Assembly: GCA_944376975.1 (NCBI GenBank)
Contig: CALWEE010000006.1
Coordinates: forward strand, 1 to 19,797
Direction of reading: 5' to 3'
Length of the DNA: 19,797 nucleotides
Origin: an uncultured Lachnospiraceae bacterium
GTDB taxonomy: Bacteria; Bacillota; Clostridia; Lachnospirales; Lachnospiraceae
Below, piece after piece: positions 7,804-16,339 of the stretch. The notes below the pieces were generated by a model. It did not search any database. It was not told where the DNA came from and saw only the letters and a list, made by a program, of their open reading frames with translations. Each line of letters starts with the position of its first letter. Positions within the stretch are counted from its first letter, which is position 1. A program made the translations under genes and the position numbers.

Positions 7804-8240
7804 TGTTAATGCCGAAGAGAGTAAAACGTCGTAAACAGTTCCGCGGAAGTATGCGAGGAAAAGCGACGCGTGGAAATAAGATTTCCTATGGTGAATATGG
7901 TATCGTGGCCATGGAGCCGGCCTGGATCAAATCCAATCAGATCGAGGCAGCCCGTATCGCCATGACACGTTACATCAAACGTGGCGGTAAAGTATGGATC
8001 AAAATATTCCCTGACAAACCGGTAACCACGAAACCTGCTGAAACACGTATGGGTTCCGGTAAAGGTTCCCTGGAATACTGGGTAGCTGTTGTAAAACCGG
8101 GCCGCGTTATGTTCGAGATCGCCGGCGTTCCGGAAGAAGTTGCCAGAGAAGCGCTTCGTCTCGCAACCCATAAGCTTCCCGTAAAGTGTAAGATCGTTTC
8201 TCGCGAAGACTTAGAAGGCGGTGATAACAGTGAAAATTAA
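7803..8240 (+). CDS. rplP: 50S ribosomal protein L16
   Basis: The 145-residue product begins [15 protein letters not shown], matching the ML-PKRV start of Gram-positive L16. The first ATG (7803), overlapping the rpsC stop, has AAGGGAG 9 bases upstream; the ATG two codons later is too far from it. The conserved [19 protein letters not shown] block is at 82-100. L16 supports the A-site tRNA region of the 50S. Its 3' end overlaps the start of rpmC by 11 bases. Confidence 0.98.
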   Translation: MLMPKRVKRRKQFRGSMRGKATRGNKISYGEYGIVAMEPAWIKSNQIEAARIAMTRYIKRGGKVWIKIFPDKPVTTKPAETRMGSGKGSLEYWVAVVKPGRVMFEIAGVPEEVAREALRLATHKLPVKCKIVSREDLEGGDNSEN

Positions 8241-8439
8241 TGCGTATTTAGAAGATTTGAAAGCAAAATCTGTTGCTGAATTAAACAATGAATTAGTAGC
8301 TGCTAAGAAAGAACTTTTCAACTTGAGATTCCAGAACGCGACAAACCAGCTGGAGAACACAAGCAGAATCAAAGAAGTTCGCAAAAACATTGCCCGTATC
8401 CAGACGATCATGTCTGAGAAGGCAAAAATCGCTGATTGA
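8230..8439 (+). CDS. rpmC: 50S ribosomal protein L29
   Basis: This small two-helix protein of 69 residues has the L29 core [22 protein letters not shown]. The GTG at 8230 was chosen because it yields the family start MKIN and lies just after AAGGCGGTGAT (8215-8225), which matches anti-Shine-Dalgarno in part. An in-frame GTG at 8221 (three codons longer) is the alternative. The start overlaps the end of rplP by 11 bases, so coupled translation is likely. L29 sits next to L23 at the tunnel exit. Confidence 0.95.
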   Translation: MKINAYLEDLKAKSVAELNNELVAAKKELFNLRFQNATNQLENTSRIKEVRKNIARIQTIMSEKAKIAD

Positions 8440-8459
8440 TCCGGAAAGGAGGAATTGTC

Positions 8460-8714
8460 GTGGAAAGAAATCTTAGAAAAGTCAGAGTCGGAAGAGTTGT
8501 CAGCAATAAAATGGACAAAACGATCGTTGTCGCGATCGAAGACCGTGTAAAACATCCTCTTTACAAAAAGATCGTAAACAGAACGTATAAATTAAAAGCT
8601 CATGATGAAGCGAATGAATGTAACATTGGTGACAGAGTAAAAGTGATGGAAACAAGACCGCTGTCCAAAGACAAGAGATGGAGACTTGTGGAAATCGTTG
8701 AGAAGGCTAAATAA
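8460..8714 (+). CDS. rpsQ: 30S ribosomal protein S17
   Basis: The GTG at 8460 lies 7 bases after AAAGGAGG (8445-8452) and gives [20 protein letters not shown], the normal S17 N-terminus. The upstream in-frame ATG at 8436 overlaps rpmC and has no site. The protein is 84 residues with an OB fold. The motif [12 protein letters not shown] and the C-terminal [21 protein letters not shown] are typical. S17 is a primary 16S rRNA binder of the 5' domain. Confidence 0.98.
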   Translation: MERNLRKVRVGRVVSNKMDKTIVVAIEDRVKHPLYKKIVNRTYKLKAHDEANECNIGDRVKVMETRPLSKDKRWRLVEIVEKAK

Positions 8715-8740
8715 TCGATAGTGATTAAGGAGGTAACGTC

Positions 8741-9109
8741 ATGATTCAACAGGAGACCAGACTTCGTGTTGCGGACAATACAGGCGCGAAAGAGCTTCTT
8801 TGCATCCGTGTATTAGGCGGTTCTACAAGAAGATACGCGAACATCGGTGACATTATCGTTGCTTCGGTCAAAGATGCAACACCAGGCGGAGTTGTAAAAA
8901 AAGGTGATGTTGTCAAAGCCGTTGTTGTCCGTACCGTAAAAGGTGCCCGCAGAAAAGACGGTTCATATATCCGGTTTGACGAAAACGCGGCGGTCATCAT
9001 CAAAGATGACCTGAATCCGAGAGGAACACGTATTTTTGGGCCGGTAGCCAGAGAGCTCAGGGAAAAACAGTTCATGAAGATCGTTTCCCTGGCTCCGGAA
9101 GTACTGTAA
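8741..9109 (+). CDS. rplN: 50S ribosomal protein L14
   Basis: The protein is 122 residues, exactly the usual L14 length, beginning [19 protein letters not shown]. The conserved block around [16 protein letters not shown] (92-107) is present. L14 lies at the subunit interface, forms intersubunit bridges and is the docking site of the silencing factor RsfS. AAGGAGG precedes the ATG, and the gap from rpsQ is 26 bases. Confidence 0.99.
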   Translation: MIQQETRLRVADNTGAKELLCIRVLGGSTRRYANIGDIIVASVKDATPGGVVKKGDVVKAVVVRTVKGARRKDGSYIRFDENAAVIIKDDLNPRGTRIFGPVARELREKQFMKIVSLAPEVL

Positions 9110-9122
9110 GGAGGTGTCGGCT

Positions 9123-9434
9123 GTGGCTATGATGAAGATCAAAAAGGATGACATGGTAAAAGTCATCGCTGGAAAAGATAAAGGCAAAGAAGGCAAAGTT
9201 ATTGCTGTGGATCATAAGAAAAACACCGTTATCGTTGAAGGTGTGAACATGATCACCAAACATACAAAACCGTCAGCTCAGAATCAGAACGGCGGGATCG
9301 TGAATCAGGAAGGACCGATCCACGCATCCAACGTAATGTATGTTCATAAAGGTAAAGCGACACGTGTTGGTTTCGACTTCAAGGATGGCAAGAAAGTCCG
9401 CGTAGCAAAATCAACAGGCGATGTGATCGACTGA
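9123..9434 (+). CDS. rplX: 50S ribosomal protein L24
   Basis: The GTG at 9123 follows AAGGAGG (9108-9114) by 8 bases and gives a 103-residue protein. A GTG at 9114 is inside the ribosome binding site, and ATGs at 9129 and 9132 are alternatives. The KOW motif [14 protein letters not shown] lies at 13-26, followed by [15 protein letters not shown]24 is an assembly-initiator protein that binds the 5' end of 23S rRNA. Confidence 0.97.
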   Translation: MAMMKIKKDDMVKVIAGKDKGKEGKVIAVDHKKNTVIVEGVNMITKHTKPSAQNQNGGIVNQEGPIHASNVMYVHKGKATRVGFDFKDGKKVRVAKSTGDVID

Positions 9435-9457
9435 TCCGCGAAAGGAGGCTGTTCAAA

Positions 9458-9997
9458 GTGAGTAGATTAAGAGAGATGTACGACAACGAGATCGTTGCCG
9501 CGATGACCTCAAAATTCGGATATAAAAATGTGATGCAGGTTCCGAAGCTTGTCAAGATCGTTGTGAACATGGGTGTTGGCGAAGCGAAAGACAATTCCAA
9601 AGTCCTGGAATCTGCCGTTAAAGATATGGAAACGATCACCGGACAGAAAGCGGTCCTTACAAAAGCGAAAAAGTCTGTGGCGAACTTCAAGATCAGAGAG
9701 GGTATGTCCATTGGCTGTAAGACAACGCTCCGCGGTGAAAAAATGTACGACTTCGCAGACCGCCTGATCAACCTGGCTCTGCCCCGCGTACGTGACTTCA
9801 GAGGCGTGAATCCGGATGCTTTTGACGGAAGAGGCAATTACGCTCTGGGTATCAGAGAGCAGTTGATTTTCCCCGAGATCGAGTATGACAAAGTGGATAA
9901 AGTCAGAGGTATGGATGTTATCTTCGTAACAACCGCCGAGACAGATGAAGAAGCTCGTGAATTATTAAGATTGTTTGGAATGCCGTTTAAAAGGTAA
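9458..9997 (+). CDS. rplE: 50S ribosomal protein L5
   Basis: The 179-residue product starts at a GTG with AAAGGAGG upstream. Its N-terminal [12 protein letters not shown] and the block [16 protein letters not shown] are typical of L5, as are the [23 protein letters not shown] segment (shown in part) and the C-terminal [17 protein letters not shown]5 binds 5S rRNA with L18 in the central protuberance and forms a bridge to S13. The gap to rpsN is 15 bases. Confidence 0.99.
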   Translation: MSRLREMYDNEIVAAMTSKFGYKNVMQVPKLVKIVVNMGVGEAKDNSKVLESAVKDMETITGQKAVLTKAKKSVANFKIREGMSIGCKTTLRGEKMYDFADRLINLALPRVRDFRGVNPDAFDGRGNYALGIREQLIFPEIEYDKVDKVRGMDVIFVTTAETDEEARELLRLFGMPFKR

Positions 9998-10012
9998 TTA
10001 GGAGGGAAATCC

Positions 10013-10198
10013 ATGGCTAAGACAGCGATGAAAATCAAGCAGCAGCGTCCCCAGAAGTTCTCCACGAGAGAATACAATCGTTGCAGGATTTGTGGCCGTC
10101 CGCATGCTTATCTGAGAAAATATGGAATCTGCAGAATCTGTTTGCGTGAATTAGCATACAAGGGAGAAATTCCTGGAGTTACTAAATCAAGCTGGTAG
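10013..10198 (+). CDS. rpsN: 30S ribosomal protein S14, zinc-binding type Z
   Basis: This is the short 61-residue form of S14, found in Firmicutes and actinobacteria among others. Four cysteines in two CxxC pairs (24, 27, 40, 43) form the zinc site that distinguishes type Z from the longer cysteine-free form. The C-terminal IPGVTKSSW is the family end. S14 binds the 30S head near S3 and S10. Zinc-poor conditions often induce a zinc-free paralogue elsewhere in such genomes; none is in this window. Confidence 0.99.
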   Translation: MAKTAMKIKQQRPQKFSTREYNRCRICGRPHAYLRKYGICRICLRELAYKGEIPGVTKSSW

Positions 10199-10224
10199 AA
10201 TTGAGTTGAAAGGAGGAACTTATC

Positions 10225-10626
10225 ATGTCAATGAGCGATCCGAATGCAGATATGCTTACAAGAATCCGTAACGCAAACACCGCGAAACATGATACGGTCG
10301 ATGTTCCTGCATCCAAGATGAAGGAAGCTATCGCTAAGATCCTTTTAGATGAAGGATATATCAAAAATTACGAAATCATCGGTGATGGTGTTATCAAGAC
10401 CATCAAGATCACATTGAAATATGGTCAGGATAAGAACCAGAAGACCATCAGCGGAATCAAAAGAATTTCCAAACCGGGCCTTCGTATTTATGCCAGCTGT
10501 GAAGAACTGCCGAAAGTACTGGGCGGTTTAGGCGTGGCTATCATTTCCACGAACAAAGGCGTTATGACGGATAAACAGGCCAGAGCCCTCAATGTGGGCG
10601 GCGAAGTCATCGCGTACGTTTGGTGA
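10225..10626 (+). CDS. rpsH: 30S ribosomal protein S8
   Basis: The 133-residue protein begins [18 protein letters not shown], the S8 N-terminus, and ends with the conserved block [27 protein letters not shown]8 binds helix 21 of 16S rRNA and in E. coli represses the spc operon through a site in the rplE region; no equivalent was identified here. AAAGGAGG precedes the ATG. A 235-base spacer with repeat units follows before rplF. Confidence 0.99.
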   Translation: MSMSDPNADMLTRIRNANTAKHDTVDVPASKMKEAIAKILLDEGYIKNYEIIGDGVIKTIKITLKYGQDKNQKTISGIKRISKPGLRIYASCEELPKVLGGLGVAIISTNKGVMTDKQARALNVGGEVIAYVW

Positions 10627-10629
10627 CCG

Positions 10630-10680
10630 GAAGCAGCTTAATGAAATCAAGCGTATGCGCAGATTGAATTTAGCGCGAGG
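10630..10680 (+). repeat. Diverged intergenic repeat unit A
   Basis: The segment aligns with the 5331-5374 repeat: it shares TGAAA, CAAGCG, GCGC and a GAATTTAGC variant (10666-10673) in the same order and spacing, then GAGG. It lies just after the rpsH stop, as copy 1 does after rplW. The hairpin is weaker than in the identical pair. Confidence 0.6.
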
Positions 10681-10700
10681 TCGTTCCTGAACCTTAACGA

Positions 10701-10739
10701 GAACAAGCCTGAGCGATGTTCGAGTTTAGTTGAAGGAAC
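10701..10739 (+). repeat. Diverged intergenic repeat unit B
   Basis: It shares with the 5331 unit, in order, CAAGC, AGCG, GAGTTTAG (10722-10729), TGA and GGAAC. The trailing GGAAC (10735-10739) can pair with GTTCC (10746-10750) at the head of the next unit around an ATCCTT loop. Confidence 0.65.
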
Positions 10740-10741
10740 AT

Positions 10742-10772
10742 CCTTGTTCCCTTGAGTTTAGTAGAGGCGAAC
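10742..10772 (+). repeat. Diverged intergenic repeat unit C
   Basis: It shows GTTCC, CTTGAGTTTAG (10751-10761), GAGG and GAAC in the same order as the other units. This is the third GA(A/G)TTTAG in the rpsH-rplF spacer and the fourth in the window (5367, 10666, 10722, 10754). Confidence 0.6.
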
Positions 10773-10812
10773 ATACCTTCACCTCGCTAAGCGCTCACAG
10801 TAGCTGAAAACA

Positions 10813-10833
10813 GAAAAGGCACAGACCCTTTTC
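10813..10833 (+). other. Hairpin before rplF
   Basis: GAAAAGG (10813-10819) and CCTTTTC (10827-10833) form a perfect 7-bp stem with a CACAGAC loop, 15 bases before the rplF ribosome binding site. No T-run follows beyond the stem, so full termination is unlikely. It mirrors the position of the hairpin at 5461-5493, which also lies between repeats and the next gene. Confidence 0.5.
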
Positions 10834-10861
10834 CGAAAATTTAAGTTAGGAGGACATGAAA

Positions 10862-11404
10862 ATGTCAAGAATAGGCAGACAGCCTGTTGTCATTCCCGCC
10901 GGCGTGACCGTTGAGATCGGGGAAAACAACAAGGTTACCGTAAAGGGCCCGAAAGGAACTCTGGAAAGAGTCCTGCCGGCAGAAATGAAGATCGAAAAAG
11001 ATGGAGATTCCATTGTTGTATCCAGACCGAACGAATTAAAGAGAATGAAATCTTTACACGGCCTGACCCGTACGCTGATCCACAACATGGTCATCGGCGT
11101 AACGGAAGGATATAAAAAAGAGCTGGAAGTCAACGGCGTTGGCTACAGAGCTCAGAAACAGGGCAAGACTTTGGTGTTATCTTTAGGATACTCCCATCCT
11201 GTTGAAATGGTCGATCCGGAAGGCGTGGAAACAACACTGGACGGTCAGAACAAGATCATCGTTTCCGGTATCGACAAAGAAAAAGTCGGCCAGTACGCTG
11301 CTGAGATCAGAGATAAGAGAAGACCGGAACCCTACAAGGGCAAAGGTATCAAATATGTTGATGAAGTTATCCGGCGTAAAGTTGGTAAGACTGGTAAGAA
11401 ATAA
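10862..11404 (+). CDS. rplF: 50S ribosomal protein L6
   Basis: The ATG at 10862 is 8 bases from GGAGG (10849-10853) and gives [15 protein letters not shown]; the ATG two codons earlier lies only 2 bases from that site. The 180-residue protein has the two-fold repeated L6 domain, and the C-terminal signature [20 protein letters not shown] (shown in full) is present. L6 binds near the sarcin-ricin loop and the factor-binding site. It opens the last third of the spc section, after the repeat spacer. Confidence 0.99.
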   Translation: MSRIGRQPVVIPAGVTVEIGENNKVTVKGPKGTLERVLPAEMKIEKDGDSIVVSRPNELKRMKSLHGLTRTLIHNMVIGVTEGYKKELEVNGVGYRAQKQGKTLVLSLGYSHPVEMVDPEGVETTLDGQNKIIVSGIDKEKVGQYAAEIRDKRRPEPYKGKGIKYVDEVIRRKVGKTGKK

Positions 11405-11422
11405 TAGAGGAGGAGTGAAGAA

Positions 11423-11791
11423 ATGGTTAGTAAGAAATCAAGAAGCGAAATTCGCGTTAAAAAACACAGAAGACTGCGTAACCGTTTTGCTGGCACTGCA
11501 GAGCGTCCTCGTTTAGCTGTTTACAGAAGCAATAATCATATCTATGCCCAGATCATCGACGATTCCATCGGACATACTCTGGCGGCTGCTTCCACAGTTG
11601 AAAAAGAAATCAAAGCCGGTCTTGAGAAAACAGATGATGTTGCCGCCGCTAGCGCAGTGGGAACAGCCATCGCGAAAAAGGCCCTGGATAAAGGGATCAA
11701 CGAAGTAGTATTTGACAGAGGCGGATTTATCTATCAGGGTAAGATCCAGGCATTAGCAGAAGCAGCCAGAGAAGCTGGATTGAAATTCTAG
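11423..11791 (+). CDS. rplR: 50S ribosomal protein L18
   Basis: The 122-residue protein begins with a basic N-terminus ([21 protein letters not shown]), here split as [10 protein letters not shown] then [11 protein letters not shown]. It continues with the family motif [21 protein letters not shown] and ends with [21 protein letters not shown]18 binds 5S rRNA with L5. GAGGAGTG lies upstream of the ATG, and 15 bases separate it from rpsE. Confidence 0.99.
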   Translation: MVSKKSRSEIRVKKHRRLRNRFAGTAERPRLAVYRSNNHIYAQIIDDSIGHTLAAASTVEKEIKAGLEKTDDVAAASAVGTAIAKKALDKGINEVVFDRGGFIYQGKIQALAEAAREAGLKF

Positions 11792-11806
11792 CAGGGAGGA
11801 GAACAG

Positions 11807-12316
11807 ATGAAACGTACAATTATTGATGCTAGCCAATTAGAATTAACAGAAAAAGTAGTGTCAATTAAACGTGTTACCAAGGTCGTTAAAGGTGGACGTA
11901 ACTTCCGCTTTGCTGCTTTAGTTGTTGTAGGTGACGGTAACGGACATGTTGGCGCTGGCTTAGGAAAAGCAACCGAAATTCCTGAAGCGATCCGCAAAGG
12001 AAAAGAGGATGCCATTAAGAAACTCGTAGAAGTTCCGTTGGATGAGAACGGAAGTATCCCGCATGACTTCTCCGGAAAGTTCGGCAGCGCGAGCGTGCTT
12101 CTGAAACGTGCTCCGGGCGGTACCGGTATCATCGCGGGCGGCCCGGCCCGTGCCGTGCTCGAACTTGCCGGATACAAGAACATCCGTACAAAATCCCTGG
12201 GCTCAAACAACAAACAGAACGTTGTTCTTGCCACCATCAAAGGACTGAGCGGTTTGACGACTCCGGAAGAAGTTGCTAAGAAACGCGGCAAATCTGTTGA
12301 AGAAATCTTAGCATAA
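11807..12316 (+). CDS. rpsE: 30S ribosomal protein S5
   Basis: The protein is 169 residues, standard for S5. The N-terminal double-stranded-RNA-binding fold includes [19 protein letters not shown] (28-46) and [18 protein letters not shown] (48-65). The C-terminal half has [19 protein letters not shown]5 sits at the mRNA entrance with S3 and S4 and affects decoding fidelity. GGAGG precedes the ATG, and 13 bases follow to rpmD. Confidence 0.99.
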   Translation: MKRTIIDASQLELTEKVVSIKRVTKVVKGGRNFRFAALVVVGDGNGHVGAGLGKATEIPEAIRKGKEDAIKKLVEVPLDENGSIPHDFSGKFGSASVLLKRAPGGTGIIAGGPARAVLELAGYKNIRTKSLGSNNKQNVVLATIKGLSGLTTPEEVAKKRGKSVEEILA

Positions 12317-12329
12317 GGAGGCGTTTGAA

Positions 12330-12512
12330 ATGGCAGATAAATTAAAGATCACTTTAGTTAAATCTACGATAGGTGCAATTCCGAAACACAGAAAGACAGT
12401 CGCGGCCCTTGGACTTAAGAAGCTGCACAAAACTGTTGAATTACCGGACAATCCGTGCATCAGAGGTATGGTTGACCAGGTAAAACATTTGGTGAAAGTT
12501 GAAGAAATTTAA
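12330..12512 (+). CDS. rpmD: 50S ribosomal protein L30
   Basis: The 60-residue protein contains [19 protein letters not shown] and [16 protein letters not shown], the single-domain L30 pattern. L30 contacts 23S rRNA near the 5S particle. AAGGAGGCG precedes the ATG. L30 is absent from some bacteria, so its presence between rpsE and rplO is the typical Firmicutes order. Confidence 0.99.
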   Translation: MADKLKITLVKSTIGAIPKHRKTVAALGLKKLHKTVELPDNPCIRGMVDQVKHLVKVEEI

Positions 12513-12535
12513 CAGATCGTAAGGAGGTGCACGAA

Positions 12536-12976
12536 ATGAACTTATCAGAATTAAGACCTGCTGCCGGTTCCAAACACAGCGACAGCTTCAGAAGAGGCCG
12601 TGGCCATGGTTCAGGAAACGGAAAGACCGCAGGTAAAGGTCATAAAGGACAGAAAGCCCGTTCCGGAGCTACAAGACCAGGTTTTGAAGGCGGTCAGATG
12701 CCTCTTTACAGACGTCTGCCGAAGAGAGGTTTCACGAACAGAAACTCCAAAGACATCGTAGCAGTCAACGTAGACGTTCTGAACCGTTTTGATGATGACG
12801 CTGTTGTTACAGTAGAGTCTCTGATCGAAACCGGTATCATCAAAAATCCTAGAGACGGCGTTAAGATCCTTGGAAACGGCGAGCTTACAAAGAAATTAAC
12901 GGTTAAAGTGAATGCGGTCAGCGCAGGCGCGGAAGAAAAGATCAAAGCTTTAGGTGGAACAGTAGAGGTGATCTAA
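12536..12976 (+). CDS. rplO: 50S ribosomal protein L15
   Basis: The ATG at 12536 follows AAGGAGG (12521-12527) by 8 bases and gives [14 protein letters not shown]; the in-frame GTG at 12527 is part of the site. The product is 146 residues. The glycine-rich basic N-terminus ([20 protein letters not shown]) and [15 protein letters not shown] are diagnostic. L15 is a late-assembly protein of the 50S. Its stop shares one base with the secY start (TAATG). Confidence 0.99.
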   Translation: MNLSELRPAAGSKHSDSFRRGRGHGSGNGKTAGKGHKGQKARSGATRPGFEGGQMPLYRRLPKRGFTNRNSKDIVAVNVDVLNRFDDDAVVTVESLIETGIIKNPRDGVKILGNGELTKKLTVKVNAVSAGAEEKIKALGGTVEVI

Positions 12977-14289
12977 TGTTTAAAACCTTGAAAAACGCAT
13001 TGAAGATCAAGGAGATCCGCCAGCGTATCTTATTTACGCTGTTCATACTGGTCGTCGTGAGATTGGGAGCTCAGCTTCCAATCCCAGGCGTCAGCCGGGA
13101 TGTGTTTTCCCAGTGGTTTGAGTCTCAGACCAGCGGCGCGTTCGATCTTTTCGACGCGATGACCGGCGGATCCTTTACCCAGATGTCCGTATTCGCTCTG
13201 AGCATCAGTACGTACATCACCGCTTCCATCGTCATCCAGCTGCTCACCATCGCCATCCCCAAGTGGGAGGAGATGCAGAAGGAAGGCGAGGACGGGCGGA
13301 AAAAGCTGCGCGCTTACACCCGCTATCTGACGGTGGGCCTTTCTTTGATCGAAGGTCTCGCCATGGGTATCAACTTCTACAGAGGCGGCAATCTGGCGCA
13401 CAACAACGTTCTGGACGTGATCATGGTCATGGTCGCTTTGTCCGCCGGCGCGACAATGCTCATGTGGCTGGGCGAACGCATCACCGAGAAGGGTGTTGGA
13501 AACGGTATTTCCATTATCCTTCTTTTCAACATCATTTCCAGACTTCCGGAGGATTTCGCGCTGCTTTACAACGTATTCCTCAAAGGAAAGAATATCGTAA
13601 AGGCCGGACTTGCCGGACTGATCATCCTTGTGGTCATCCTGGCGATCATCGTTTTCGTTATCTATCTTCAGGATGGACAGCGTAAGATCCCGGTCCAGTA
13701 TTCAAAAAAAGTTGTCGGACGGCGTCTGGTGGGCCGGGGCGGTTCAAGCATCCCGCTGAAGGTCAACACCGCGGGCGTTATTCCGATCATTTTCGCTTCC
13801 TCGCTCATGTCCATGCCTGGACTGATCGTGGGATTCACGGGGGCTTCCCTGACGGGCATACCGGCGTTCCTGGTCAATATGCTGAGCAGTTCCAACTGGT
13901 GCAACCCGGCAAGACCCCAGTATTCCATCGGCCTGCTGATCTATATCGTGCTGGTGGTACTTTTCGCCTATTTCTATACATCCATCACCTTCAATCCCGT
14001 TGAAGTGGCGGACAACATGAGAAAACAAGGCGGATTCATCCCGGGCATCCGTCCCGGAAAGCCTACGGTAGAGTATCTGACGAAGATCCTGAACAGCCTG
14101 ATCTTCATCGGAGCGGTGGGCTTGTTGATCGTCGCGCTTATTCCGATCCTTTTCGCCGGAATATTCAGCGTCAATGTTTCATTTGGCGGTACGTCGCTGA
14201 TCATCATCGTCGGCGTTGTGCTGGAAACTATCAAACAGATCGAATCCATGATGCTCGTAAGACATTACAAAGGATTCCTGAATGACTGA
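12976..14289 (+). CDS. secY: Preprotein translocase subunit SecY
   Basis: The 437-residue polytopic membrane protein has ten predicted membrane segments. It begins [20 protein letters not shown] and shows LPIPGV after the first segment. The plug-region pattern follows (GGSFTQMSVFALSISTYITA, shown in full), and the cytosolic loop VQYSKKVVGRR is near the middle. NMRKQGGFIPGIRPGKPT is the conserved C-terminal cytoplasmic loop that binds SecA and ribosomes. It forms the SecYEG protein-conducting channel. The start overlaps the rplO stop, with GAGGTGAT (about 12965) as the ribosome binding site. Confidence 0.99.
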   Translation: MFKTLKNALKIKEIRQRILFTLFILVVVRLGAQLPIPGVSRDVFSQWFESQTSGAFDLFDAMTGGSFTQMSVFALSISTYITASIVIQLLTIAIPKWEEMQKEGEDGRKKLRAYTRYLTVGLSLIEGLAMGINFYRGGNLAHNNVLDVIMVMVALSAGATMLMWLGERITEKGVGNGISIILLFNIISRLPEDFALLYNVFLKGKNIVKAGLAGLIILVVILAIIVFVIYLQDGQRKIPVQYSKKVVGRRLVGRGGSSIPLKVNTAGVIPIIFASSLMSMPGLIVGFTGASLTGIPAFLVNMLSSSNWCNPARPQYSIGLLIYIVLVVLFAYFYTSITFNPVEVADNMRKQGGFIPGIRPGKPTVEYLTKILNSLIFIGAVGLLIVALIPILFAGIFSVNVSFGGTSLIIIVGVVLETIKQIESMMLVRHYKGFLND

Positions 14290-14300
14290 CAGGTCTGAAT

Positions 14301-14325
14301 GAGGGTGCCGGTTTACGGCGCCCTC
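14301..14325 (+). other. Strong hairpin between secY and adk
   Basis: GAGGGTGCCG (14301-14310) and CGGCGCCCTC (14316-14325) form a 10-bp stem with one G-U pair around a GTTTA loop. It begins 12 bases after the secY stop. No T-tract follows (CGATATAAAAAG), so it does not look like an intrinsic terminator. A 3' stabilising or processing element for the secY message is possible. The rest of the 104-base spacer shows only the adk ribosome binding site GGAGG (14379-14383). Confidence 0.7.
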
Positions 14326-14393
14326 CGATATAAAAAGTAATACATTATATGAGGATCAGAATTGTTGGACATATGATTGGAGGATAATTATTT

Positions 14394-15038
14394 ATGAAAA
14401 TAATTATGTTGGGCGCTCCTGGCGCAGGTAAAGGCACTCAGGCGAAGAAGATCGCCGAAGTGTGCAAGATTCCACATATATCAACTGGGGATATTTTCAG
14501 AGCTAATATCAAGAATGGTACAGAGCTTGGCGCGAAGGCGAAGACCTATATGGACAAAGGCCTTCTTGTACCGGATGAATTAGTCTGCGATCTCGTTGTT
14601 GATCGAATTCAACAAGATGACTGTAAAAACGGGTTTATTTTGGACGGTTTCCCGAGGACGATCCCTCAGGCGGAAGCGCTGAAAGCAGCCCTGACGGCTA
14701 TTGAAGAAAAGATGGAATACGCGATCGATATCGATGTTCCAGATGAAAATATAATCAACAGAATGGCCGGCCGCAGAGCATGTGTTGGATGTGGAGCGAC
14801 ATACCATGTTGAGTTTAATCCGACAAAGGTTGAAGGCGTCTGCGACGTGTGCGGCGACAAGCTCATTCTGAGAGACGACGACAAACCGGAAACGGTGAAG
14901 AGACGTCTGGATGTTTACCATGAACAGACTCAGCCGCTCATTGACTTCTATAAAAAGGAAGGCATCCTGGTGACAGTGGACGGCACACAGAGCATGGATA
15001 AAGTATTTGAAGATATTCTTAAAGTATTAGGAGTATGA
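14394..15038 (+). CDS. adk: Adenylate kinase
   Basis: The cytosolic enzyme catalyses ATP + AMP = 2 ADP. The 214-residue protein starts [15 protein letters not shown] with the P-loop at 7-15. The AMP-binding STGDIFR is at 30-36 and the DGFPRT block at 84-89. The LID domain has a four-cysteine zinc site (130, 133, 150, 153), the Gram-positive type. GGAGG lies 10 bases upstream. Placement between secY and map is the usual Firmicutes order. One base separates its stop from the map ATG. Confidence 0.99.
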   Translation: MKIIMLGAPGAGKGTQAKKIAEVCKIPHISTGDIFRANIKNGTELGAKAKTYMDKGLLVPDELVCDLVVDRIQQDDCKNGFILDGFPRTIPQAEALKAALTAIEEKMEYAIDIDVPDENIINRMAGRRACVGCGATYHVEFNPTKVEGVCDVCGDKLILRDDDKPETVKRRLDVYHEQTQPLIDFYKKEGILVTVDGTQSMDKVFEDILKVLGV

Positions 15039-15039
15039 T

Positions 15040-15795
15040 ATGTCAGTTACGATCAAGTCAGAGCATGAGATCGAACTCATGCGGGAGGCCGGAAGGCTTC
15101 TGGCGATCATGCACGAAGAGCTCCATAAAGAGATCCGGCCGGGCATGTCCACCTGGGACATCAACAGGATCGGGGAAACGATCATCCGTGATTTCGGATG
15201 CACGCCCAATTTCCTGAACTACAACGGCTATCCGGCAGCGATATGCGTGTCGGTCAATGACGAAGTCGTCCACGGGATCCCCAATAAGGAACGGATCATC
15301 CGGGAAGGCGATATCGTCAGCCTGGACTGCGGCCTGATCTATAAAGGCTATCATTCCGACGCCGCCCGGACATGGGCGGTGGGCGAGATATCCGCGGAGG
15401 CTCAGCGACTGATAGACGTGACCAGACAGAGCTTTTTTGAAGGCATTCGATTCGCCAAAGAGGGAAACCATCTGTATCAGGTTTCCAAGGCGATCCAGGA
15501 TTATGTGGAAAGTTTCGGATATTCCATCGTCAGAGATCTGGTGGGACACGGGATCGGTACACATCTTCACGAAGACCCGCAGATACCGAATTTCAAACCA
15601 AAGGGCAGAGGACTTAAACTGCAGGCGGGAATGACATTGGCCATAGAGCCGATGGTCAACCAGGGCGGCTATGAAGTGGAATGGCTGGATGACGACTGGA
15701 CGGTCGTCACGCAGGACGGATCCCTTTCAGCGCATTACGAGAACACGGTCCTGGTTCAGAAAGATGGCTGTGAAATCCTGACTTTATTAAAATGA
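15040..15795 (+). CDS. map: Methionine aminopeptidase, type I
   Basis: The 251-residue pita-bread metalloprotease removes the initiator Met from nascent proteins. The five metal ligands are seen at Asp96 (SLDCG), Asp107 (HSDAART), His170 (GHGIG), Glu203 (AIEPM) and Glu234 (ENTV). His78 (VVHGIPN) and His177 (HLHEDP) are the substrate-site histidines. There is no N-terminal zinc-finger extension, so this is the short bacterial form. GGAG (15030-15033) inside adk serves as the ribosome binding site. It joins adk and the KOW gene with almost no spacing. Confidence 0.99.
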   Translation: MSVTIKSEHEIELMREAGRLLAIMHEELHKEIRPGMSTWDINRIGETIIRDFGCTPNFLNYNGYPAAICVSVNDEVVHGIPNKERIIREGDIVSLDCGLIYKGYHSDAARTWAVGEISAEAQRLIDVTRQSFFEGIRFAKEGNHLYQVSKAIQDYVESFGYSIVRDLVGHGIGTHLHEDPQIPNFKPKGRGLKLQAGMTLAIEPMVNQGGYEVEWLDDDWTVVTQDGSLSAHYENTVLVQKDGCEILTLLK

Positions 15796-15809
15796 CCACA
15801 GGTGAAAAC

Positions 15810-16112
15810 ATGAGTGGACGTTATGAAGCGGATCGGTTTTTACCGGGGCAGCTGGCCCGGTCGAAAGCCGGACATGATAGAAACAGATTATATGTCATTC
15901 TGGAGGTTTCCGGCGACATGCTCGCTCTCGCGGACGGCACCCACAGGACGGTGGAAACGCCCAAGCTGAAAAAAAAGAAGCATGTGTGGCGCATGAACCA
16001 CATCGACGAAAACCTTGCCAGGCAGTTGAAAGAAGGAAAAGGCTTCGACAATGGATCCATTGTCCGGGCCATCAGGCTTTTTGAAGAGAAAGAAAAGGTC
16101 ATAGGAGGGTAA
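15810..16112 (+). CDS. KOW domain-containing RNA-binding protein (L14e/L27e-like)
   Basis: This 100-residue basic protein has a KOW-like N-terminal barrel (about 11-50: [21 protein letters not shown], shown in two parts as [12 protein letters not shown] and NRLYVILEV, then [12 protein letters not shown]). A lysine cluster (LKKKKH) and an alpha-helical tail follow. Such proteins lie between map and infA in many Clostridia and are thought to bind ribosomes or RNA, but their role is not established. The start at 15810 is chosen because AGGTGA (15800-15805) precedes it. The ATG at 15792 overlaps the map stop and would add six residues. The stop is 1 base from infA. Confidence 0.85.
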   Translation: MSGRYEADRFLPGQLARSKAGHDRNRLYVILEVSGDMLALADGTHRTVETPKLKKKKHVWRMNHIDENLARQLKEGKGFDNGSIVRAIRLFEEKEKVIGG

Positions 16113-16113
16113 T

Positions 16114-16332
16114 ATGTCAAAAGCAGATGTTATTGAAGTTGAGGGGAAAGTTGTAGAAAAACTGCCGAACGCCATGTTCCAGGTGGAACTTGAGAACGGA
16201 CACCGGGTCCTGGCGCATATCAGCGGCAAGCTCCGCATGAATTTCATCCGTATTTTGCCGGGTGATAAAGTGACCATCGAGCTGTCCCCGTACGATCTGA
16301 CAAAAGGCCGGATTATTTGGAGAGACAAGTAA
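16114..16332 (+). CDS. infA: Translation initiation factor IF-1
   Basis: The 72-residue protein has the usual length and a single S1/OB fold. It begins [20 protein letters not shown], with the conserved [22 protein letters not shown] and the end [13 protein letters not shown]-1 occupies the 30S A site during initiation together with IF-2 and IF-3. AGGAGGG lies in the end of the preceding gene. A strong promoter follows directly after its stop. Confidence 0.99.
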   Translation: MSKADVIEVEGKVVEKLPNAMFQVELENGHRVLAHISGKLRMNFIRILPGDKVTIELSPYDLTKGRIIWRDK

Positions 16333-16339
16333 AAATCGC

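Noticed and set aside
13030..13401. Minus-strand open frame inside secY
   Set aside because: Shadow of secY; no start signal and no recognisable protein pattern.
14312..14393. Possible promoter before adk
   Set aside because: No pair of -35 and -10 hexamers at acceptable spacing; the AT-rich stretch before adk is explained by the ribosome binding site context.
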